Below are positions 15,470-24,218 of a stretch of 52,084 nt of DNA, piece after piece; the stretch's first letter is position 1; each line of letters begins with the position of its first letter. This DNA comes from an uncultured Candidatus Saccharibacteria bacterium (GTDB lineage Bacteria > Patescibacteriota > Saccharimonadia > Saccharimonadales > Saccharimonadaceae). The DNA lies in contig CALJPD010000001.1 of the NCBI GenBank assembly GCA_937981355.1, forward strand, positions 1 to 52,084. The letters run 5' to 3'. Made by a program: the position numbers and the translations under genes. The notes beneath the pieces were generated by a model. It made no database searches, was not told where the DNA came from, and saw only the letters and a program-made list of their open reading frames with translations.

Positions 15470-16208
15470 AAGTAATAAACTTGAACTAAACAACGAAGAA
15501 ATGGGTACATTAGGTACATTTGAGGCTGTGGCATCAGCAGTTGAAAAATATCCTAAGCAGAAAGAAAACCACACAGAGGCTGATGGACTATGTATAGGTG
15601 AAGAAGCATATTACAAGCGCAGCGGCTTCGAAGCCCCAAGCAAGTATTCTCTAGAGAGTGGCTGGATGAAGCACGTGCAAGAAGCACTGCAAGAGGTATT
15701 TCTTGAGGCTACGCGTGATGGCACGATTGATAATAGTGCAAAAAATGCGATGATGCACGAGTTTGCAAAGCTACGTGATGTTGAAGGTGGTCCTACTATT
15801 GGGGAGAAGGTTCAGTTCGATGTTGATGGAGTGGTTATATTTGACGGCCAAGAAGACGTAAAGAGTCCAAAGGACAGCGATGTCCAATATTCTCCATACG
15901 CATCGTCGCTCAATTCCGAGGCGGCGATTTCTTTAGACGATGTGCGCCGTGATGTAGATAGCCAGCTTGTTATTCCGTTTGGGCCGGATGAGCAAATATA
16001 TGGCAACTTTGAAGGAGCAGCTTTTTGCACACACCCAGACGACCCAGAGCGCCATTTGTTTGGTTTCTTAGTTGGCAAACCATGCTACGTGACAGATACA
16101 GACCAAATTATACCTGATGAGTTTGGTGATAAGGAGGTGAAGGTTTTTGTCCCATTGCTCGACAGTATGAGGAATGTTGGAGCGAGCCAATTTGAGTTGG
16201 CTGCATAG
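15462..16208 (+). CDS. Unknown acidic soluble protein (248 aa)
   Basis: No family recognised. The protein is acidic (many Glu and Asp), without signal peptide or membrane segment. Visible features are an N-terminal helical part with SGWMKHVQEALQEVF, a probable beta-rich middle (GEKVQFDVDGVVIFDG), and a C-terminal half with EQIYGNFEGAAFC and VKVFVPLLDSM. Two other unknown soluble proteins in this window, at 9500 and 41792, have a similar style; all three are probably lineage-specific. It is led by the 15-aa upstream frame and followed by a clear terminator. Function unknown. Confidence 0.75.
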   Translation: MSESNKLELNNEEMGTLGTFEAVASAVEKYPKQKENHTEADGLCIGEEAYYKRSGFEAPSKYSLESGWMKHVQEALQEVFLEATRDGTIDNSAKNAMMHEFAKLRDVEGGPTIGEKVQFDVDGVVIFDGQEDVKSPKDSDVQYSPYASSLNSEAAISLDDVRRDVDSQLVIPFGPDEQIYGNFEGAAFCTHPDDPERHLFGFLVGKPCYVTDTDQIIPDEFGDKEVKVFVPLLDSMRNVGASQFELAA

Positions 16209-16244
16209 TAGTTGCAGGTTGCCCACTGTTACTCATCTACTAAT

Positions 16245-16274
16245 AAAACCAGTGCACATAGAGCACTGGTTTTT
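16245..16274 (+). terminator. Terminator after the 248-aa gene
   Basis: AAAACCAGTGC (16245-16255) and GCACTGGTTTT (16263-16273) form a perfect 11-bp stem with a 7-nt loop, ending in five T. It marks the left edge of the gene desert. Confidence 0.92.
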
Positions 16275-16452
16275 CTGTGCAAAAAATCTATGGTGGTTGA
16301 ACAAACAAGCGCGCGTGCTATGCCATTGAATTTTTTAAGGATCGCGTGTATTGGGTGGTGTAATGTGCGCGTTGTAGTAAGAAAATAATGTAGTTTTTAT
16401 GCTATATGGATTTTCTTTATATATTATAAATTGCTTGAGGGTGAGCAAGAGA

Positions 16453-16650
16453 ATGTCTGAATATAACAAGAGTATATTCAGAGGAGTAGATGGTAAATTA
16501 AGTGAGTATAGATGCGCTCATGTACTATACATAGGGTATGGTGATGAGCATTTTGTGTACAAAGTGAGTCGATTGCTTTATAGAATATATCTTTTTGTAT
16601 ATGATGCTGCGCATGACACAAGCGAGGGAAGAGCGATAAAGTTTGAATAA
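16453..16650 (+). CDS. Possible small protein at the edge of the desert (65 aa)
   Basis: From ATG 16453 the frame reads MSEYNKSIFRGVDGKLSEYR and ends near SEGRAIKFE. The amino acid mix looks protein-like (Tyr, Asp, Gly, Arg), unlike the reverse-strand frames nearby. GAGGG lies about 12 nt before the start, which is far. No family recognised; it may be a small lineage-specific gene or a chance frame. Confidence 0.3.
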   Translation: MSEYNKSIFRGVDGKLSEYRCAHVLYIGYGDEHFVYKVSRLLYRIYLFVYDAAHDTSEGRAIKFE

Positions 16651-18558
16651 TATAAAAATTCATTCATGTAATTTGTCGCTGCTATATTGATGATAATTTG
16701 AGTGGCCTCAAAGTGAATTAACCATTAGTGTAGTATGAATTGAAATACAAAAAGTCAAAGATGAGAAAACGACAAAGTATAGTGCAGAGCTACTAGTATT
16801 TTTTGCAGTAGCTGAGACAATTTTGCAAAACGATTTGCAAAAATATGAGTGAGCACTACGTTATTAATAATTATTCTGTAGTAGAATATTATTTTTTTGT
16901 CCGTTCTAATTGGTGTGCGGTGTATATGCTGCGATATTTTCGCATACAGAAAGAGTGATAGAAGTATACTATTGCAAAAAAATGATTTTTCAACGACTAG
17001 AGTAGCAAGCGGATACTACATACGTGACAAAAAATAATGACGTATTGCGACGCTGTAATAAAAAACGCTGATGTACTATTTGTTATTGATAAAAAATTAG
17101 TGACGTCTAGCAAAAACGTTCGTAACTTTGCAACATAATGTGCGTGCAAAATATTTTTGCTACCATGCGAGTGATGAATGATGCAAAAATGAATTATTTG
17201 GTAGTAAATATAAAATTAGTATCATAGCGATATGTACATTTGCGTGGAAATTTGTGAATGAGTATGCAAAAATTCGCACAGCTAGATAGAAAGATAGAGA
17301 CGACGTACAGTATGTGTGATGAAAAATGAAATGCGTACTGTAGCAGTGCAAAATCTTCACATTTTTGATTAGGGAAATCTGCAAAAATGAATGTGAGGTT
17401 GTGAGATAAAGTAGGGAGTGAGTTCGCTTGAGTAAATGACTATCTTATTTTGGCTAAAATCTGTGTGACGTGTGAGAACATAAGAGGCTTGAATGTGATG
17501 AAGAAGCGAATTACGTAAATGGCCGTCTTGCTAAAGTTTATGAACAGAATGTGAAGATGTTCATAATAAAAATTTGAGAATGATGAAACTCAGTCTGGCA
17601 AATTGGTGCAAAAATATAGTGCCAAGGAGTAATGATGGTTCGTGCGTGCCAAAAGAATGTGATGATTTTGGTGAGGGGTGCATGACATGCGAACTATGTG
17701 TGGCAGCAGCTGATTGACCGCGAATAAAAAATGATGATTTTTGAAGTAGTGCGATGCGATGATGGTGTGAGGGGTGAGATTTTTGTGTACCGCGAGGTAT
17801 GACGATGTACAATTGGTACGGAGGGGTGTATGAAAACAGTAGAAAATTATTCAACGATAGGCTCAGTAGTAAAATTTACATAATCAAGCAGATGGGTGTG
17901 ATGGGGGTTAGAAATAGGAAATATTGGTGAGTCAAAATATGCGGTAAGTGCAAGTAACTTTGTGACTAAGAGAGTGATTTGTGAGGATGTGGTGATAGCT
18001 GGATTCGCGTCTGCGTTATGCCAATATGATAAAGCCACAAATTTTCATGATTGGTTGCATAATGCAAGGAAAAGATGGCTGATGATAGAATAGGCATAAC
18101 CAATATAGTAAAACATAAGGTGTATAGAGCTAGCTTAGCTGGCTAGGGCGAAGTTAAAAAATGGATGGAGCTTGATGTATATGATCCAGTGAGTGGGTTA
18201 GCATGGTGCTATTTTCATATTTTTGAGCGTAGGTGGCTAATTGTGTGTTGAGTGCGAGTGAATATGCGGTAAACATAAGCAGTGTATAGTGGTCGTAGTT
18301 ATTAAATATACACGATCTAGTGGGGTGTGATGTATGACTTGTATAAAAAATAATAATGCGTTGTGGATGGTACAAATGGAGCTTTCAAAATTTTCACATT
18401 TTGCAATATATAGTACTTCATGGTGTGAAAAAAATGGTAAAGTATTGGTGTAAATGTGCGATGTATGGAGGTAGGGCAGCTGGCTCTATATAAGTAGTGT
18501 GCAAAAATGAGATGGACATTAATAGCTCCATGGAGTGCCATAGGTAGCTCTGACAAAA

Positions 18559-18696
18559 ATGCGCAAGGAGACAGCAAAACGATACTTCGCTTTAGGCAGA
18601 AGCAATAGCGAAATAAGCACAAGCGAAAACTGGCTCGATATTTTTTACAGTTACATCGCAGCATCAAAAAAGCTAAAAAAGCGAAAGACAAAGTAA
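18559..18696 (+). CDS. Possible 45-aa basic peptide inside the desert
   Basis: From ATG 18559 the frame encodes a peptide starting MRKETAKRYFALGRSNSEIS and ending in a Lys/Arg-rich tail (ASKKLKKRKTK). Around it C is scarce, but inside this frame C is common again and the codons look ordinary. There is no clear ribosome binding site. It may be the remnant of a longer gene or a real small basic protein. Confidence 0.3.
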   Translation: MRKETAKRYFALGRSNSEISTSENWLDIFYSYIAASKKLKKRKTK

Positions 18697-19076
18697 TACA
18701 TACACGACAAGTAAGGGTGGTTCATTTTTTCACATTTTGACGTATAATAAGTAATGTTTTCTAAAATAATAGAGCTCAAAAGGTATTCTTGTGTACTTAT
18801 ACATAATAGTATATGGGCATAATACATTAAGTATAGTGATGGGGCGAAGCAAGTGAATTGTGACACTATACTATAATTATTTTTTGAAAATGTGGGTGAA
18901 GTGTATGACTATACTGCACTGCCAGCTGGCTTATGGTGGGATGGGTGAGCGTGTGGGAAGAGAAGCACGGGTGTGCACCTAATAATATAAATAGCTGTAT
19001 GCATGGAGTAGTGCCAAGATAAATACAAAAAATGAAAAAGCAAAAAGTACAACACCTCCACACCCCTGTACCTCGC

Positions 19077-19110
19077 TAGACTTTGTATACTGTCTCGCGT
19101 ATAATATAAT
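19077..19110 (+). promoter_or_regulatory. Promoter region of rpsF-ssb-rpsR-efp
   Basis: Two overlapping -10 boxes, TATAAT at 19100-19105 and 19105-19110. TAGACT (19077-19082) is 17 bp before the first and TTGTAT (19083-19088) is 16 bp before the second. Confidence 0.65.
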
Positions 19111-19174
19111 GCGTTATTAACCTAAGTTTATCGTCCGGATAAACATCCATATGGATCCCAAAGGAGGTTTACAT

Positions 19175-19519
19175 ATGAAACAATATGAACTAACGGTTTT
19201 GATTCGGCCAGATCTAGAATCAAACCTTGAGGCACCACTTGCTAAGGTGCGTGAGCTGGTGCTCGGCGCTGGTGGCTCTATTACCAGCGAAGACAACTGG
19301 GGCAAGAAAAAGCTGCAGTATAGTATTAAGAAGGAAGACTTTGCGGTGTATGTCTACTTTGAGGTGGCGCTGCCTGCCGATACACCACTAAAGATCAGCA
19401 ATGCGCTGAATATTTCTGATGATGTGATCCGCTACTTGCTCGTCAAAGTGGACGAGAAGGGCCGCAAGCTGATGGCAGAGGCTAAAGCACGCGAAGCCAG
19501 CCGCCAAACAGAAGAGTAA
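19175..19519 (+). CDS. rpsF: 30S ribosomal protein S6
   Basis: S6 binds S18 and the central domain of 16S rRNA. The start is ATG 19175, not the in-frame ATG at 19151, because a strong AAAGGAGGT site lies between them with 6-nt spacing. The 114-aa product has the S6 ferredoxin-like fold pattern: MKQYELTVLIRPDLE, then GGSITSEDNWGKKKLQYSIKKEDFAVYVYFE, and ISDDVIRYLLVKVDEK. The last about 15 residues form a charged tail common in Gram-positive S6. It heads an operon of rpsF, ssb, rpsR and efp; rplI and dnaB, often found here, are absent. Confidence 0.97.
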   Translation: MKQYELTVLIRPDLESNLEAPLAKVRELVLGAGGSITSEDNWGKKKLQYSIKKEDFAVYVYFEVALPADTPLKISNALNISDDVIRYLLVKVDEKGRKLMAEAKAREASRQTEE

Positions 19520-19567
19520 AAATTACCACAACAACTCATAACCACAGTAAAGAATCGAGGAGGATGT

Positions 19568-20017
19568 ATGGCTCGAGGATTTAGCAAAGTTATTTTGATG
19601 GGCAATTTGACGCGCGATATAGAGGTGCGCACCACAGCGAGCGGGCAGAACGTTGCGAATTTTACACTAGCAGTTACTCGCACGTGGCGCAACCAAAATG
19701 GCCAAAACCAAGACCAAACCAGCTTCATTAACTGTGTAGCCTGGGGGCGGACTGGCGAAACCATTGCGCAATATGTGAAGAAGGGTAGTCCGCTACTCGT
19801 CAGTGGTCGCCTCGACCAGCGCAGCTACGACGATAAGGAAGGCAACAAGCGCTCTGTTGTAGAAGTAACAGTAGAGGACTTCACCTTCGTTGGTGGTGGA
19901 CGTGCTGACGGAAATACAACACCGGCTGCAGCGCCAACTAACAGTGGTAGTAGTCAGGATGTTGTCATCGAAGACATCGACGACAAGCCAATTGACCTAT
20001 CAGAAATACCATTTTAA
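19568..20017 (+). CDS. ssb: Single-stranded DNA-binding protein
   Basis: SSB coats single-stranded DNA in replication and repair. The OB fold (about residues 1-108) shows MARGFSKVILMGNLTRDIEVR, FTLAVTRTWRNQNGQ, INCVAWGRTGETIAQYVKKG and GRLDQRSYDDKEGNKR. A disordered linker of about 25 residues (Thr, Asn, Ser, Gly) leads to the acidic tail IEDIDDKPIDLSEIPF, the docking peptide for repair and replication partners. At 149 aa the length is normal. GAGGAGG precedes ATG 19568. The position between the S6 and S18 genes is the classic rpsF-ssb-rpsR order. Confidence 0.97.
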   Translation: MARGFSKVILMGNLTRDIEVRTTASGQNVANFTLAVTRTWRNQNGQNQDQTSFINCVAWGRTGETIAQYVKKGSPLLVSGRLDQRSYDDKEGNKRSVVEVTVEDFTFVGGGRADGNTTPAAAPTNSGSSQDVVIEDIDDKPIDLSEIPF

Positions 20018-20041
20018 CAACATACTAAAGGAGAACAAATA

Positions 20042-20242
20042 ATGGCCAAGCGCATGCGCAAGGACACACCGGTCTATTTTGACTACAAAGATGCAAAGAC
20101 ATTGCAAAAGTTCATTAATATTTATGGGCAGATCGAGCCACGCAGTCGCACAGGGTTGTCGGATAAACAACAGCGACAGCTCGCCGTAGCGGTGAAGCGT
20201 GCTCGTCACTTGGCGTTGCTGCCATTTGTGGCGCAAGGTTAG
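20042..20242 (+). CDS. rpsR: 30S ribosomal protein S18
   Basis: S18 pairs with S6 on the 30S platform. At 66 aa it is at the short end of the family, having lost much of the basic N-terminus, but it keeps the core: VYFDYKDAKTLQKFINIYGQIEPRSRTGLSDKQQRQLAVAVKRARHLALLPF. AAAGGAG precedes ATG 20042 with 7-nt spacing, and the gene follows ssb after 24 nt. A 9-bp hairpin lies between it and efp. Confidence 0.97.
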   Translation: MAKRMRKDTPVYFDYKDAKTLQKFINIYGQIEPRSRTGLSDKQQRQLAVAVKRARHLALLPFVAQG

Positions 20243-20251
20243 AAGCTTTTT

Positions 20252-20278
20252 CAGCGCAGTACCTCTGTGACTGCGCTG
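20252..20278 (+). other. Intergenic mRNA hairpin between rpsR and efp
   Basis: CAGCGCAGT (20252-20260) pairs perfectly with ACTGCGCTG (20270-20278). T residues precede but do not follow it, so it is not a normal terminator; it may be a processing or stability element, or a weak attenuator. Confidence 0.5.
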
Positions 20279-20324
20279 GCGGATGTTTCGAACGAAGCAG
20301 CAACTACTAAACAGGAGATAGGTG

Positions 20325-20885
20325 ATGTACCAACCAACTGACCTCAAAAAAGGTGTGATTGTGCAGCTCGATGGCAAGCCGTATCGGGTTGTGGACTATA
20401 ATCAGAAGGTGATGGGCCGGGGTGGCTCGATTGTGAATGTGCGACTGAAGAACTTGATCGATGGTAGCGTGCTGCCCAAGACTTTCAAGGGGCAAGATAA
20501 GATTGAGCCCGCTGAGGTGTCAACGCAGAGCGTGCAATACCTCTATAATGATGGTGATACGTTCTATTTTATGGATCCAACTAGCTTTGAGCAGTTTGAA
20601 CTCGCTGCGGACCTCGTCGATAGCGCCAAGGACTATCTGAAGGAGGGGGATACACTAAGCCTGCAGTTCTTCGATGGTAAAGTGATCAATGTCGAGCTAC
20701 CAAAAAACCTCTACCTCCAGGTGACCTATACAGAAGATGTTGTAAAAGGTGACACAACCAGTAGCGTGCTTAAGGATGCGACGTTGGAGACAGGCCTTGT
20801 CGTCAAGGTGCCAGCCTTTATTAAGACGGGCGACGTTATTTCTGTCGACACTGCAAGCGGAGAGTATCGCGAGCGCAAGAAATAG
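20325..20885 (+). CDS. efp: Translation elongation factor P
   Basis: EF-P rescues ribosomes stalled on proline runs. The start is ATG 20325 with AGGAG 7 nt upstream; a GTG just before it is less likely. The 186-aa protein has all three domains: the N-terminal KOW-like domain, the central OB domain (YLYNDGDTFYFMDPTSFEQFEL) and the C-terminal OB domain with GDVISVDTASGEYRERKK. The loop that reaches the peptidyl transferase centre reads KVMGRGGS: the residue matching E. coli K34 is arginine (R32). Arginine there is known in the EarP (rhamnosylated) branch, but the surrounding loop is not EarP-like. Last gene of the operon. Confidence 0.96.
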   Translation: MYQPTDLKKGVIVQLDGKPYRVVDYNQKVMGRGGSIVNVRLKNLIDGSVLPKTFKGQDKIEPAEVSTQSVQYLYNDGDTFYFMDPTSFEQFELAADLVDSAKDYLKEGDTLSLQFFDGKVINVELPKNLYLQVTYTEDVVKGDTTSSVLKDATLETGLVVKVPAFIKTGDVISVDTASGEYRERKK

Positions 20886-20960
20886 TGCCCTGAGAGCTCA
20901 TGAGAGCCGCTCTCATTGTGTTTACACGCAAAAGTGAGAAGTTATGTAGGGATAGCATAC

Positions 20961-20988
20961 ATACACCGCGAAAAGCGGTGTATTTTTT
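20961..20988 (+). terminator. Terminator of the rpsF-efp operon
   Basis: ATACACCGC (20961-20969) and GCGGTGTAT (20975-20983) form a perfect 9-bp stem with loop GAAAA, followed by six T. Confidence 0.93.
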
Positions 20989-22641
20989 GTGCCGCGTGAT
21001 GCCCAGGCTGGAGCATCCTAGAGATGTGATAAAAACAACGTAGAGTAGAGACGATTTTTGCCAATTTTGAGCACAAGCTTATGGGTGCGCTGTGTTTTTT
21101 ACTAAAGGGTACCTGTGAGAAAAAGGGTGTAAATAATGTTGTAATAACCAACACATGAGGCTCGTCGTCAAGCTCGATAGGATCGAGATATTATTGTGGA
21201 GAATGCAACACAGCTCTTTGTGATGAGGATGATGCCAAAATATGCAAGGTATTGTAAAAAAGACAGAATAGAAACAGAGAATACCTGGCGAACGTTCGAA
21301 ATATGAGCGTCGTAGGAAGTACAGCAATTGAGCAAAACGATGATACGAGCACAACATGAAGGAATAGGTATAGTGATGTATAAACAACAGCAGGGCAACC
21401 AGAGAGACATAGTGAACACAACAACGATGTGCCAGGCTCAACGATTGCTTTGTGTGATGTGCAGCAAGAGCGTGAGAGCTCACATGCCGGGTAGATACAA
21501 TAACCATAAGCACAAACGAACAAATTTCTATTACAATCGCTCAGGTGCCTTTAGCAATATAACAATGCTTATGGCAATAGAGCATGATACAAAATGTACC
21601 AGAGTAAACATAAGCATAATATAAATAATGAACACACTTTTTTGTTGTGTAGCTGCGAAGCTACGTGCTTTGCTTTGGCGTGCTACTGCAAAAAATTGCA
21701 GATGGCAAAATGACGCATGAGCTGTCGCTGCGAGATAAAAAATGTGATCATTGTCCAGCTTGTCTATTTTTTGAGTTTGGATATTTTTGACTTTTTGCTT
21801 TTTTGTGCATGCTTGTTGTGGCTGGCTGGAGAGTGTTTCATTTTTGGTTTTTGCATGCCAGGCAAATTATAGCAAGGCGATATGCTGCTGCGAAGTATAG
21901 GCTGCGCGAATGAGCGGTTGATGATAAAAATAATCATTGTTTGTAGATTTATGCAAAAATGGGTTGCTTATTATCGCAGCTAGAATTGCTTGCAGATGGC
22001 TTATGCAAATTTTATAAAACACGCATAAATGCAAAATATCGCGCGATACATCTTGGCGTATCTATGTGCTGCGAAGATGCGAAATATACCATGTGGCATA
22101 TACAAATACTCACGCTTGGCTTGCAAAAATGTGATGCTGTCAAAAATCAATTTTTTATTCAGACAAGCTGACTTGCTATGCGAAGCATCTACTGCAGTGG
22201 CATCGTGTTTTGCTATGTATAGCGCTTGTGCGGGAGGATGAATGCGCAGCTTGTTGGTGATGCGGCACAGCCATACGAGCAAGATATTTCGCTATCACGA
22301 TGTCCACTCAATTTTTGTTATATATACTATATGTCTGGTTGGACTGTCTTGTGTCTTGAATATCTTGCTAGCTTCCGACGGCGCGTGCGAATGAAGAATA
22401 GCATGCTGCAGTGCGCGATAATTTGAGTGGGTTATTAATATAAAAGCTGCAATAGCGCGCAAAGAACAAAGCGGATTTCTTCATCCTCAAAATTTGAAAA
22501 ACGGCGGAAGTAAGAAGCATATCCACACGCAGTAATATCATCCAATCTCATCATTATCATGCTCTATAGTCTTATGCATTGTGTAAAGATGCAGCAGGTC
22601 TATTAGCTTCACACCAACTAAATATCTATCCACTCGTGCAG
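20989..22641. other. Second gene desert (1.65 kb) with recurring short words
   Basis: I cannot support any gene here; the frames of 60-144 codons overlap on both strands and resemble nothing. Between 21640 and 22200 short words recur: TGCGAAG at 21654, 21889, 22070 and 22179 (three of them as GCTGCGAAG), TTGCAGATGGC at 21696 and 21990, and TGCAAAAAT at 21952 and 22122. Two of the TGCGAAG copies sit in small hairpins (GTAGCT-GCGA-AGCTAC and ATGC-GAA-GCAT). It may be decayed repeats or a structured RNA. Confidence 0.5.
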
Positions 22642-22647
22642 TATAAT
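22642..22647 (+). promoter_or_regulatory. -10 box of tlyA, leaderless type
   Basis: TATAAT, then 6 nt, then ATG 22654; no ribosome binding site. Confidence 0.6.
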
Positions 22648-22653
22648 AAGAAC

Positions 22654-23394
22654 ATGCAAAAACAACGACTAGACAAAACAATGGTGGCGCGCGGCCAAGC
22701 AGCAACACGCTCAGCGGCCGAGAATTGGATTCGCCTTGGCAAGGTATTGGTGGATGGTGCAGTGGCGCATAAGCCGGGGATGTTTGTGGATGAGTCGACG
22801 CAGATAAAGCTGGTGGCGCACGAGCGCTATGTGTCGCGGGCGGGGCTTAAATTAGCCAGCGTAGCGCAGCAGCTCAATATTTCATTTGATAATACTATCG
22901 TGCTTGATGTTGGTAGCAGCACTGGCGGCTTTACTGACTATGCATTGCAACATGGTGCGCGCATGGTGTATGCGGTGGACGTGGGGACGGAGCAGCTCCA
23001 CCCCAGCCTACGTGGCGACCCGCGCATTGAGCTGCATGAAAAAACCGACATTCGCAATTTTGTGCCAGCCACCACGCCAGACATTATTGTCATTGATGTA
23101 TCGTTCATTAGTCTGCGCAAAATTCTACCGCACTTAGTGCGTATCAGCAGTCCGCGAACTAGTATCATCGCAATGGTTAAGCCGCAGTTTGAGGCGCAGC
23201 GCGCGCAGCTTACACGCGGTGGCATCGTCAAAAATGACAGCGTGCGCCGTGCCATCCTGCGCGACTTCGAGCAGTGGGTGCGCACCTACTATGTGATTAT
23301 CGACAAGGCCGATAGTAGTGTGAAGGGCGCGCATGGTAATCAAGAGCGGTTTTACCGATTGCAAAAAAGCAGGGCAGAACGACACCATAGTTGA
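22654..23394 (+). CDS. tlyA: TlyA-family rRNA 2'-O-methyltransferase
   Basis: An S4-domain plus FtsJ-like methyltransferase that modifies 16S and/or 23S rRNA; in mycobacteria it sets capreomycin sensitivity. The start at 22654 (MQKQRLDKTMVARGQAATR) is preferred over the longer frame because the S4 domain begins here and a -10 box lies 6 nt upstream. The 246-aa protein has the S4 domain (about 1-60), the linker RYVSRAGLKLASV, and the methyltransferase domain with SAM motif LDVGSSTGGFTDYALQHGA, the DVSFISL block and MVKPQFEA. Some relatives were called hemolysins, which is misleading. The gene stands alone. Confidence 0.95.
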   Translation: MQKQRLDKTMVARGQAATRSAAENWIRLGKVLVDGAVAHKPGMFVDESTQIKLVAHERYVSRAGLKLASVAQQLNISFDNTIVLDVGSSTGGFTDYALQHGARMVYAVDVGTEQLHPSLRGDPRIELHEKTDIRNFVPATTPDIIVIDVSFISLRKILPHLVRISSPRTSIIAMVKPQFEAQRAQLTRGGIVKNDSVRRAILRDFEQWVRTYYVIIDKADSSVKGAHGNQERFYRLQKSRAERHHS

Positions 23395-23475
23395 GAAAAC
23401 GAGTGCGGTTAATGAGAGAGTCGCGCAGTAGTTATTTAGATTGTATCGTGTGGTGTATCTACTCGTGCAAGTTTG

Positions 23476-23528
23476 CTATATATAATAATGCCTTCGTATC
23501 ACCATATATTATATATAGACAGATTTGG
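23476..23528. repeat. 12-bp AT-rich inverted repeat after tlyA
   Basis: CTATATATAATA (23476-23487) and its exact complement TATTATATATAG (23517-23528) with a 29-nt loop. No T run follows, so it is not a typical terminator. The rest of 23395-23567 holds nothing I recognise. Confidence 0.55.
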
Positions 23529-23567
23529 AAACAGCAAAGAATAGACTAATGTGAGTGTCTTGGAGAG

Positions 23568-24218
23568 TCAACTATATAAGTTATTGTGGAAATTCTTTGA
23601 CATAAGAGAAAAACGCATGATGAAGCAAACACTGCGACCCGTGATGTATACATACCGTAAAATACGCAACGCGCTCATCATAACACAACAAATAGCGTCA
23701 TCACCACCGTCGACCCAGATGAGTATGCTCGCAATGGTATGTGTCGTCATTGGTACATAATGGCAGTACCCACACCATACCCAGCAACATACCCCATGGC
23801 GCGACAAAGTGCTCTGCTGCAAACAACATAGCACTCAGTAGAGTGGTGCAGATGATTGCTGTGTGATTAGCCAGGCAGATCATCTGCTTGTGAAAAATTG
23901 TTTCCTCTACAATGGCGGGGAGAACGATGGTTGAGGGCGCAAAAAGTAGCAACTCGCCTGCCGTCTTGACTGGCATTGTAATGGCACCTGTGGCGAGGTG
24001 AGGAAAGGCTTGCTCGAGCACACTCGTCGCACCAAACGCTCCTGCTGCGCAAACCAGCGTATTACTACCTGCCGCCAAAAGTGTCACTCACCAGCGAGCG
24101 CATGATACCACTGGTATATACTCACACTTTTTGTCGCGATGATGTAGCCAAGCAGTGCCACGAAAAATGCCCTATTACTATAAACATACGAGTATTGTGA
24201 TAGGACAAAACAAAACAC
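23568..24218 (-). pseudogene. Broken CPBP-family intramembrane protease gene
   Basis: The middle frame (24087-23701) shows CPBP (CAAX protease, Abi) signs: a membrane helix, the VEETIFHKQ segment matching the EExxxR motif, and FAAEHFVAPWGMLLGMVW matching the FxxxH motif. Upstream, another frame (24218 to about 24091) reads FFVALLGYIIATKSVS and QWYHALAGE, a good first membrane helix, before a stop. Downstream, a third frame reads HTIASILIWVDGGDDAICC, which fits the C-terminal helix. So at least two frameshifts split one protein of about 200 aa. CPBP proteins process prenylated or bacteriocin-related peptides; here the gene looks inactive unless the shifts are sequencing errors. Confidence 0.65.

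Larger units (their letters stand above)
16275..19076. other. Gene desert of 2.8 kb, C-poor on the + strand
   Basis: No protein of recognisable type lies here on either strand. In three sampled 60-nt lines (from 17161, 17401 and 17761) I counted 51 G against 15 C on the + strand. The reverse-strand frames of 60-124 codons are explained by this: G is rare on that strand, so TAG and TGA are rare, and the translations are odd His/Ser/Leu strings. The 9-mer TGCAAAAAT occurs six times (16836, 17182, 17265, 17380, 17607, 18500). Two short forward frames are listed separately. It could be relaxed, decayed DNA or a long non-coding transcript. Confidence 0.6.

Noticed and set aside
17160..19063. Reverse-strand frames of 60-124 codons in the desert (for example at 17561-17854 and 18317-18691)
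   Set aside because: G is rare on that strand, so TAG and TGA stops are scarce; the translations are His/Ser/Leu/Tyr-rich strings without domains or ribosome binding sites.
19151..19174. Earlier in-frame ATG for S6
   Set aside because: The AAAGGAGGT ribosome binding site lies between it and ATG 19175.
19151..19180. CATATG/GGATCC-like cloning sites before S6, suggesting vector DNA
   Set aside because: Surrounding DNA is continuous with the operon; short sites like this occur by chance.
20942..22426. Frames of 66-144 codons on both strands of the second desert
   Set aside because: They overlap each other on opposite strands, match nothing and have no good start signals.
16275..22641. Replication origin in the deserts
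   Set aside because: No cluster of DnaA boxes (TTATNCACA) and no dnaA or dnaN nearby.
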